64,000 nt of DNA from Nonomuraea guangzhouensis. Its GTDB lineage: Bacteria > Actinomycetota > Actinomycetes > Streptosporangiales > Streptosporangiaceae. How positions within the stretch are numbered: position 1 is the stretch's first letter; each line of letters opens with the position of its first letter. The notes under the pieces were generated by a model. It was not told where the DNA came from. It saw only the letters and a program-made list of their open reading frames with translations, and did not search any database. The DNA lies in assembly GCF_019396345.1 (NCBI RefSeq), contig NZ_JAHKRM010000005.1, positions 276,640-340,639 on the forward strand. The letters are read 5' to 3'. The translations under genes were made by a program, and so were the position numbers. Below are positions 58,467 through 64,000 of the stretch, piece by piece.

Positions 58467-59486
58467 GTGACTGGCTCAGGCCGACGTCTCACGCAGCAGG
58501 ACATCGCCAAGATGGCCGGCGTGAGCCAGACGACGGTGTCCCTCGTGCTCAACAAGCGCGGCGACGCCGAGGTGCGGATCGCCCCCGAGACCCGCGAAAG
58601 GGTCCTGCGGGTGATCAAGGAGACCGGCTACGTGGCCGATCCCGCCGCGCGGCGGCTCGCCGACGGCCGCAACCGCATCCTCGGTGTGTTCACCTATGAG
58701 GCGGTCTTCCCCACCGAGAGTGCCGACTTCTACCACCCGTTCCTGGCCGGCATCGAGGAGTGCGCCGAGGAGATCGGCTGCGACCTGCTGCTGTTCACCA
58801 GCGCCAGGGCGATCTCGGGGGCGCGACGGCAGATCTTCAACGAGGAGAGCCGCGTGCGGCTGGCCGACGGCTGCCTGCTGCTCGGCCGTACGGTCGACCG
58901 TGACGACCTGGCCCGGCTGCTGGCGGAAGGGATCCCGTTCGTCTCCGTCGGCCGCCGCGACGACGCGGGCGGGCCGGTGCCGTACGTGGGGGCCGACTAC
59001 CCGTCGGCGGTCCGGGCGCTGGTCGGGCGGGCGGTGGCACTCGGTCATCGGCGGCTGGCCTACGTCGGGGCGGGCACGGGCGGCGAGTCCAGGGCCGACC
59101 GTCTGCGCGGGTTCCACGAGGGTGTGGCGGCCGGCGGCGCCGACGGCCGGCACCTCCCGCCCGAGGCACCCCTGGAGGACCTGGTCGCGGCCGGGGTGAC
59201 GGCGGTCTTCGTCGAGGAGTACGCCGACTGCGTCGCGCTCGCCAGAGCTGCCGGGGAGCGCGGCATGGAGATTCCGCGCGACCTGTCCATCCTCACCCTG
59301 GGCGCGTTCACCCGGCCGGTCCAGGCCGACACCGACTTCACGGGCTTCCGCATCCCTAGGCGCGAGATGGGCCACAGAGCCGTACAACTGCTGGCCGAAG
59401 TGCTGGGGAGGGGCGGGAGCCCGCAAGAACTGCTCCCTTGCGAGCTGATCGCCGGAAGCACGCTGGCTCCGGCCCCCGGAATGTGA
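58467..59486 (+). CDS. LacI family transcriptional regulator
   Basis: This is a 339-residue repressor. The N-terminal HTH and hinge read RLTQQDIAKMAGVSQTTVSLVLNKRGDAEVRIAPETRERVLRVIKETGYVADPAARRLADGR. The periplasmic-binding-protein-like effector domain then begins ILGVFTYEAVFPTESADFYHPFLAGIEE. GTG 58467 is preferred to TTG 58440 because the latter lies in the operator, and GGGAG is ten bases upstream. It heads the operon with an FAD oxidoreductase, a binding protein and permeases, and probably controls them and the divergent secreted propeller. The effector is a sugar; which one is unknown. Confidence 0.88.
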   Translation: MTGSGRRLTQQDIAKMAGVSQTTVSLVLNKRGDAEVRIAPETRERVLRVIKETGYVADPAARRLADGRNRILGVFTYEAVFPTESADFYHPFLAGIEECAEEIGCDLLLFTSARAISGARRQIFNEESRVRLADGCLLLGRTVDRDDLARLLAEGIPFVSVGRRDDAGGPVPYVGADYPSAVRALVGRAVALGHRRLAYVGAGTGGESRADRLRGFHEGVAAGGADGRHLPPEAPLEDLVAAGVTAVFVEEYADCVALARAAGERGMEIPRDLSILTLGAFTRPVQADTDFTGFRIPRREMGHRAVQLLAEVLGRGGSPQELLPCELIAGSTLAPAPGM

Positions 59487-59502
59487 CAGGAGATTTCCCC
59501 AA

Positions 59503-61110
59503 GTGGTTGAGATATCGGCAGACGCGGCCATCGTCGGCGGCGGGCTGGGCGGCGTCGCCGCCGCGCTGGCCCTGCTGCGGGCCGGCCGCACCGTGGTCCT
59601 CACGGAGGAACACGACTGGCTCGGCGGCCAGCTCACCAGCCAGGCCGTCCCGCCCGACGAGCACTCCTGGGTGGAGCGGTTCGGCGTCACGGCGAGCTAC
59701 CGGGCCCTGCGCGAGGGCATCCGGCAGTACTACCGCCACCACTACCCGCTCACCGAACGGGCGCGGGCGCAGCGGGAGTTCAACCCGGGAGCCGGTCACG
59801 TGAGCCGCCTGTGCCACGAGCCCAGGGTCGCGGTCGCGGTGATCGAGGCGATGCTCGCCCCCTATCGGGGCTCGGGCCGGTTAAGGGTGCTGCAGCCGTA
59901 CCGGCCGGTGGGCGCGGAGGTGGATGGCGACCGCGTCACATCGGTACGGCTGGCACACCGCGACGATGACGCCGAGCAGGTCGTGGTGCGCGCGCCGTAC
60001 GTGCTGGACGCGACCGAGACCGGCGAACTGCTGCCCCTGACCGGCACCGAGTACGTCACCGGATTCGAGTCGCAATGCGAGACAGGCGAGCCGAGCGCGC
60101 CCGCCGAGGCGCAACCGCTGAACATGCAGGCCGTCTCCGTCTGCTTCGCGGTCGACCACGTCGACGGCGACCACACGATCGACCGGCCCGCCTCCTACGA
60201 CTTCTGGCGGGCGTACGAGCCGCCCTTCTGGGGCGACAAGCTGCTGTCGTGGCGGTGCCCGAACCCGCGCACCCTCGCGATCATGGAACGTTCCTTCACC
60301 CCCAACCCCGACGACGACCCCCAGCTCGTCGAGGCCGACCAGCGCGTCAACCCGGGCGACGCCAACCTGTGGACCTTCCGCAGGATCGCCGCGCGCCGCA
60401 ACTTCACGCCGGGCGCCTACGCCAGCGACATCACCCTCGTCAACTGGCCGATGATCGACTACCTGGAGGGGCCGGTCATCGACGTGCCGGACGCGGACCG
60501 GCACCTGGCGGCCGCCCGCGAGCTGTCCCTGTCGGTGATGTACTGGCTGCAGACCGAGGCCCCCCGCCACGACGGCGGCACCGGATACCCGGGTCTGCGG
60601 CTGCGCGGCGACGTCACCGGCAGCGCCGACGGGCTCGCCCAGGCCGCCTACATCCGCGAGTCCCGGCGCATCCGGGCCCTGACCACCGTCACCGAACAGG
60701 ACCTGTCCGTGGCGATACGCGGCGACAAGGGCGCCGTCTCCTATCACGACTCCGTGGGCGTGGGCATGTACCGCATCGACCTGCACCCGTCGACCGGCGG
60801 CGACAACTACATCGACGTCGCCTGCTCCCCGTTCGAGATCCCCCTCGGGGCGCTGGTCCCGCAGCGGATGACCAACCTGCTGCCGGCCGGCAAGAACATC
60901 GGCACCACCCACATCACCAACGGCGCCTACCGCCTGCATCCGGTGGAGTGGAACGTCGGCGAGGCGGCCGGCGCGCTCGCCGCCTTCTGCCTGGACCAGG
61001 CCACCACGCCGCACGCCGTGCGCGCGGACGACCGGCTCCTGGCCGACTTCCAGCAGCGGCTCGTCCGCGACGGCGTGGAGCTGCGCTGGCCCGACGTCAC
61101 CGGCTACTGA
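59503..61110 (+). CDS. FAD-dependent oxidoreductase (FAD_oxidored family)
   Basis: This is a 535-residue flavoprotein with an N-terminal FAD motif AAIVGGGLGGVAAALALLRAG (residues 8-28). EEHDWLGGQLTSQ resembles family members with a redox- or substrate-facing loop. PSTGGDNYIDVACSPFEIPLGALVPQRMTNLLPAGKNIGTTHITNGAYRLHPVEWNVGEAAG near the C-terminus is the strongly conserved block. Such proteins recur in glycan loci of unknown mechanism. The GTG start at 59503 is 16 bases after the lacI stop, with AGGAG upstream. It is cytoplasmic and may oxidise an imported sugar or aglycone. Confidence 0.82.
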   Translation: MVEISADAAIVGGGLGGVAAALALLRAGRTVVLTEEHDWLGGQLTSQAVPPDEHSWVERFGVTASYRALREGIRQYYRHHYPLTERARAQREFNPGAGHVSRLCHEPRVAVAVIEAMLAPYRGSGRLRVLQPYRPVGAEVDGDRVTSVRLAHRDDDAEQVVVRAPYVLDATETGELLPLTGTEYVTGFESQCETGEPSAPAEAQPLNMQAVSVCFAVDHVDGDHTIDRPASYDFWRAYEPPFWGDKLLSWRCPNPRTLAIMERSFTPNPDDDPQLVEADQRVNPGDANLWTFRRIAARRNFTPGAYASDITLVNWPMIDYLEGPVIDVPDADRHLAAARELSLSVMYWLQTEAPRHDGGTGYPGLRLRGDVTGSADGLAQAAYIRESRRIRALTTVTEQDLSVAIRGDKGAVSYHDSVGVGMYRIDLHPSTGGDNYIDVACSPFEIPLGALVPQRMTNLLPAGKNIGTTHITNGAYRLHPVEWNVGEAAGALAAFCLDQATTPHAVRADDRLLADFQQRLVRDGVELRWPDVTGY

Positions 61111-61142
61111 CGCCGTCATCAACGCCAGAAGGAGAAACCCCC

Positions 61143-62405
61143 ATGAAAGCACCCGGGAAGCTGGCGGCCCTTTCGCTGACCGCCCTCCTCGTGGCCACCG
61201 CCTGCGGCAACGGCGGCACCGCGCCGGCCGCGCAGGGCCCACAACCGCTGCGCATGTCGATCTGGACCTCCAACGAGGCCCACCTGAAGCTGTTCAACGA
61301 CATCGCCGCCGAGTACCGCAAGTCCCACCCGCAGGTCGGCAAGATCACCTTCGACCCTATCCCGTTCGAGAACTACACGACCACGCTGACCACGCAGATC
61401 GCCGGCGGCAATCCCCCCGACATGGCGTGGATCATGGAGAACTCCGCCCCGGACTTCGTCGGCTCCGGCGCCCTCGTCCCGCTCAAGAGCAAGATCGAGA
61501 ACGTGGGCGAGCTGGTCCCGGCCGCCACCCGGCTGTGGGAGCGCGAGGGAGAGCTGTACGCCTACCCGTTCTCCACCTCGCCGTTCGGCGTCTTCGTCAA
61601 CACCGACCTGGTCAAGGCCGCGGGCCAGAAGCCGCCGCGCGAGCTGATGAAGGCCGGCCAGTGGGACTGGGAGCACGCCAACCAGATCAACAAGGCCATC
61701 GCGGCGAAGGGCAAGAACGGCCTGACCATCCTCAACTTCGACTACAAGGCCTGGGACAACCTCGCCACCATCTGGCAGGGCTGGGGCGCCAAGGCGTGGA
61801 GCGACGACGGCGGCACCTGCCAGTTCAACGCGCCCGAGATGGTGGAGGCCATGACGTTCGTGCACAAGGCGATCTTCACCGACAAGTCCATGCCGGGGCC
61901 GGGCACCGCCGTCGACTTCTTCTCCGGTGACACCGCGATGGCCGTCGCCCAGATCTCCCGCGCCGCCATGCTGAAGGACGCGACGTTCAAGTGGGACCTG
62001 GTGCCGCTGCCCGCCGGGCCGAAGGGCAAGTACGCGGTCATCGGCCAGGCCGGGATCGGCGTACTGAAGAAGTCGCCGAGGGCCCAGCAGGCCACCGACT
62101 TCCTCGCCTACTTCGCCAACGCCGCCAACGCCGCCAAGCTCGCCGCGTACTTCCCACCCGCGCGCAGCTCGCTGCTGACCGCCGACACCATGGCCAAGAC
62201 CAGCCCCATGCTGAGCGGCGACCAGCTCCAGGAGGTGGTGATCGACGGCATCCAGAAGGGCGTGGTCAAGCCCAGCCACACCGGTCAGGCCGAGCTCGCG
62301 CAGACCGCCAGGGCCGCCCTCGACCCGCTGTGGAAGCCGGACGCCGACGTCAAGGCGGTGCTGGACGGCGTGTGCGCGAAGATCCAGCCGCTGCTGGGCG
62401 GATGA
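61143..62405 (+). CDS. Extracellular sugar-binding lipoprotein (ABC transporter)
   Basis: This is a 420-residue solute-binding protein with signal peptide and lipobox ATAC (Cys21), so it is lipid-anchored outside. MSIWTSNEAHLKLFNDIAAEYRKSHPQVGKITFDPIPFENYTTTLTTQIAGGNPPDMAWIMEN is typical of family-1 sugar binders. GGAGAAACCCCC precedes the ATG. It follows the FAD oxidoreductase by 32 bases and the first permease starts one base after its stop, with no hairpin between, unlike the 3720-5012 locus. The ligand is probably an oligosaccharide. Confidence 0.92.
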   Translation: MKAPGKLAALSLTALLVATACGNGGTAPAAQGPQPLRMSIWTSNEAHLKLFNDIAAEYRKSHPQVGKITFDPIPFENYTTTLTTQIAGGNPPDMAWIMENSAPDFVGSGALVPLKSKIENVGELVPAATRLWEREGELYAYPFSTSPFGVFVNTDLVKAAGQKPPRELMKAGQWDWEHANQINKAIAAKGKNGLTILNFDYKAWDNLATIWQGWGAKAWSDDGGTCQFNAPEMVEAMTFVHKAIFTDKSMPGPGTAVDFFSGDTAMAVAQISRAAMLKDATFKWDLVPLPAGPKGKYAVIGQAGIGVLKKSPRAQQATDFLAYFANAANAAKLAAYFPPARSSLLTADTMAKTSPMLSGDQLQEVVIDGIQKGVVKPSHTGQAELAQTARAALDPLWKPDADVKAVLDGVCAKIQPLLGG

Positions 62406-62406
62406 C

Positions 62407-63348
62407 GTGGTGGCTTCGGACCTCGGCGAACGGGTGGCCGCACGCGCCGCCACCCGGCGCCGCCCCTACTGGACCATCCCCCGGCGCGACGCCCTCGTCG
62501 GCTATCTGCTGATCTCGCCGCAGCTCGTGGGCAGTGTGCTGTTCGTCCTGGTGCCGCTCGGCCTGGTGGTCTACTACAGCCTCCAGGAGTGGAACGTACT
62601 GGCGGGCACGTTCGAGTACATCGGCGGCGAGAACTACGCCAAGCTGCTCACCGACCCGAAAATGGGGCAGGTGCTGACCAGCACCGTGCTCTTCTCGGCC
62701 GGTCTGGTCGTGCTCAACCTCACTCTCGCCCTCGCCCTGGCCATCCTGCTCAACCAGCGGCTGCGCGGCACCACGTTCTTTCGCACGCTGTTCTTCTCGC
62801 CGGTGCTGGTGTCGCTGGTCGCCTGGACGATCGTCTGGCAGTTCCTGCTCCAGCAGGACGGCGGCGTCAACGGCGTGCTCGGCGTGGCGGGCGTCGAGGG
62901 CCCCAACTGGCTGCGCGGCGAGAGCACGGCCCTGCTGTCGGTCATCGTCGTCCAGGTCGTCAAGAACGTGGGGCTGAACATGGTCCTGTTCCTGGCGGCG
63001 CTCCAGGGCGTGCCCCGCCAGCTGTACGAGGCCGCGCAGCTCGACGGCGCCGGTGCCTGGACCCGCTTCCAGCGCATCACGGTGCCGCTGATCAGCCCGA
63101 CGATCCTGCTCACCTCGATCATCACCGTGGTCGGGTCGCTGCAGGTGTTCGCCCAGATCGCCGTGCTCACCCAGGGCGGGCCCGGCATGTCGACCACGGT
63201 CCTCGTCTACTACCTGTACCAGCAGGCCTTCCAGTTCCGGCACCTCGGCTACGGCGCCACCCTGTCGGTCCTGCTGTTCCTGATCGTCGCGGCGCTGACG
63301 CTGCTGCAGTGGCGGCTGCGCCGGAAGTGGGTCTTCCATGAGTCGTAG
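62407..63348 (+). CDS. Sugar ABC transporter permease (MalF type)
   Basis: This is a 313-residue permease with six hydrophobic segments; the first follows a basic N-terminus RRRPYWTIPRRD. The EAA loop reads YEAAQLDGAGAWTRFQRITVP. The GTG start at 62407 lies one base after the binding protein stop, so it depends on translational coupling. Its last codons overlap the next permease by 11 bases. It pairs with the 63338 product to import the ligand delivered by the 61143 lipoprotein. Confidence 0.92.
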   Translation: MVASDLGERVAARAATRRRPYWTIPRRDALVGYLLISPQLVGSVLFVLVPLGLVVYYSLQEWNVLAGTFEYIGGENYAKLLTDPKMGQVLTSTVLFSAGLVVLNLTLALALAILLNQRLRGTTFFRTLFFSPVLVSLVAWTIVWQFLLQQDGGVNGVLGVAGVEGPNWLRGESTALLSVIVVQVVKNVGLNMVLFLAALQGVPRQLYEAAQLDGAGAWTRFQRITVPLISPTILLTSIITVVGSLQVFAQIAVLTQGGPGMSTTVLVYYLYQQAFQFRHLGYGATLSVLLFLIVAALTLLQWRLRRKWVFHES

Positions 63349-64000
63349 GGTCAAGCTCGCGCTATATGCGGTGCTGTGCGTGTTGTGCGTGCCGTTCGTG
63401 TTCCCGACCTGGTGGATGGTCACCTCGTCGGTGAAGCCGATCAGCGACATCTTCGCCTTCCCGCCCGCGCTGCTGCCCTCCAGGTTTGACTTCTCCACCT
63501 ATGGCCGGGTCTTCGAGCTGCAGCCGTTCGGGCAGCAGTACCTCAACAGCCTCTACATCGCGGCCGTGGTGACCGTCGGCACGATGGCGGTGGCCGCGAT
63601 GGCCGGCTACGCCTTCGCCCGGATCCGCTTCCCCGGTCAGAACGTGCTCTTCCTGGTCGTGCTCGTCGGCCTGCTGATCCCCAGTGAGGTGACGATCGTC
63701 CCGCTGTTCCAGATGTTCCACGGGGCGGGGCTGACCGACACGCACTGGCCGCTGATCCTGGTGCCGATCCTGGGCGCGCCCAGCGTGCTGGCGACGTTCA
63801 TCATGCGGCAGTTCTTCATCACGCTGCCCGGCGAGCTGGAGGAGGCGGCCAGGGTCGACGGGCTCGGCCGCTTCGGCACCTTCTACCGGGTGGCGTTGCC
63901 GCTGGCCAGGCCCGCGCTCGGCGCCGTCGCCATCTTCACGTTCCTGCACTCGTGGAACCTCTACCTCGAACCCATCGTGTTCCTGTCCACCCCGTCGAAG
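63338..64000 (+). CDS. Carbohydrate ABC transporter permease (MalG type), runs off window
   Basis: The frame opens at ATG 63338 (MSRRVKLALYAVLCVLCVPF) and stays open to the window end, giving 221 residues without a stop. TWWMVTSSVKPISDIF is the family-typical first loop. The EAA motif EEAARVDGLGRFGTFYRVALP is near residues 169-189, as in MalG. The start overlaps the MalF-type gene by 11 bases. About 55 more residues would complete a normal-length permease, so only the C-terminus is missing. Confidence 0.9.
   Translation, partial: MSRRVKLALYAVLCVLCVPFVFPTWWMVTSSVKPISDIFAFPPALLPSRFDFSTYGRVFELQPFGQQYLNSLYIAAVVTVGTMAVAAMAGYAFARIRFPGQNVLFLVVLVGLLIPSEVTIVPLFQMFHGAGLTDTHWPLILVPILGAPSVLATFIMRQFFITLPGELEEAARVDGLGRFGTFYRVALPLARPALGAVAIFTFLHSWNLYLEPIVFLSTPSK

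Noticed and set aside
60075-62405. 776-residue plus frame that joins noise to the binding-protein gene
   Set aside because: Only the part from ATG 61143 is real. Upstream it is an out-of-frame shadow of the FAD oxidoreductase.
1-64000. tRNA, rRNA or riboswitch genes
   Set aside because: No cloverleaf, rRNA or recognised riboswitch core could be supported by eye in the intergenic regions.

Overview
This is one strand-continuous piece of a high-GC actinomycete chromosome. Third codon positions are almost all G or C. The gene content includes three luciferase-like F420 oxidoreductases, a deazaflavin-dependent reductase, a mycothiol-dependent isomerase-like protein, a SARP/AfsR regulator, many TetR-type regulators and several probable leaderless mRNAs. 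That mix fits a large-genome soil actinomycete; Streptosporangiales is my inference, not something the sequence proves. I see no rRNA, tRNA, CRISPR array, plasmid origin or intact transposase.

Layout. (1) 1-1839: a partial gene at the left edge, then an MDR oxidoreductase divergent from its TetR regulator. (2) 1862-12080: a leftward glycan-use locus with two ABC sugar permeases, a lipoprotein binding protein, a heparinase-like protein, a GntR/UTRA repressor and a large GH38 alpha-mannosidase-like enzyme. (3) 12189-15031: an NTF2-like protein divergent from a KDG kinase / IclR regulator / KDPG aldolase operon, which could take the uronate-derived product of locus 2. (4) 15032-17408: 2.4 kb of gene debris with one intact small secreted protein. 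It is bounded by two copies of the 3' end of eda. (5) 17409-20164: a MarR regulator, an F420 oxidoreductase and an FAD monooxygenase, with three MarR-type operators. (6) 20165-21805: a P450 and ferredoxin pair with an MDR remnant. (7) 21955-25792: an ECF41-type sigma factor divergent from an SDR and an NDH-2-like flavoprotein, with matching sigma-type promoter elements on both strands, then a TetR regulator. (8) 25843-28426: a mycothiol-dependent isomerase-like protein, a P450 and a TetR regulator. (9) 28599-33368: a beta-propeller lipoprotein, a stretch of mobile-element and MFS debris, an F420 oxidoreductase, an aldo/keto reductase and an XRE regulator. (10) 33352-38320: a large SARP regulator divergent from a P450 and a DDN-like reductase. 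(11) 38330-42987: an SDR-hydrolase fusion protein under a TetR regulator, and an epoxide hydrolase divergent from a WYL regulator. (12) 43056-50647: SRPBCC and CGNR proteins, a third F420 oxidoreductase, a two-component system, a MerR regulator with an S9 peptidase, and a histidine phosphatase. (13) 50654-54717: a minimal two-domain PEP-synthase-like enzyme divergent from two small DNA-binding-type proteins, a lipoprotein hydrolase and a DinB protein. (14) 54739-57296: a drug-type ABC exporter divergent from its TetR regulator. (15) 57322-64000: a second sugar locus with a secreted beta-propeller, a LacI regulator, an FAD oxidoreductase, a binding protein and two permeases, the last running off the window.

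Most of the window is small regulator-plus-enzyme modules, each with a readable dyad in the divergent promoter. In several of them the -10 hexamer sits 6-7 bases before the start codon, so the regulator mRNA is probably leaderless and the operator lies in the promoter spacer. All functions are inferred from motifs read by eye; no database search was possible.
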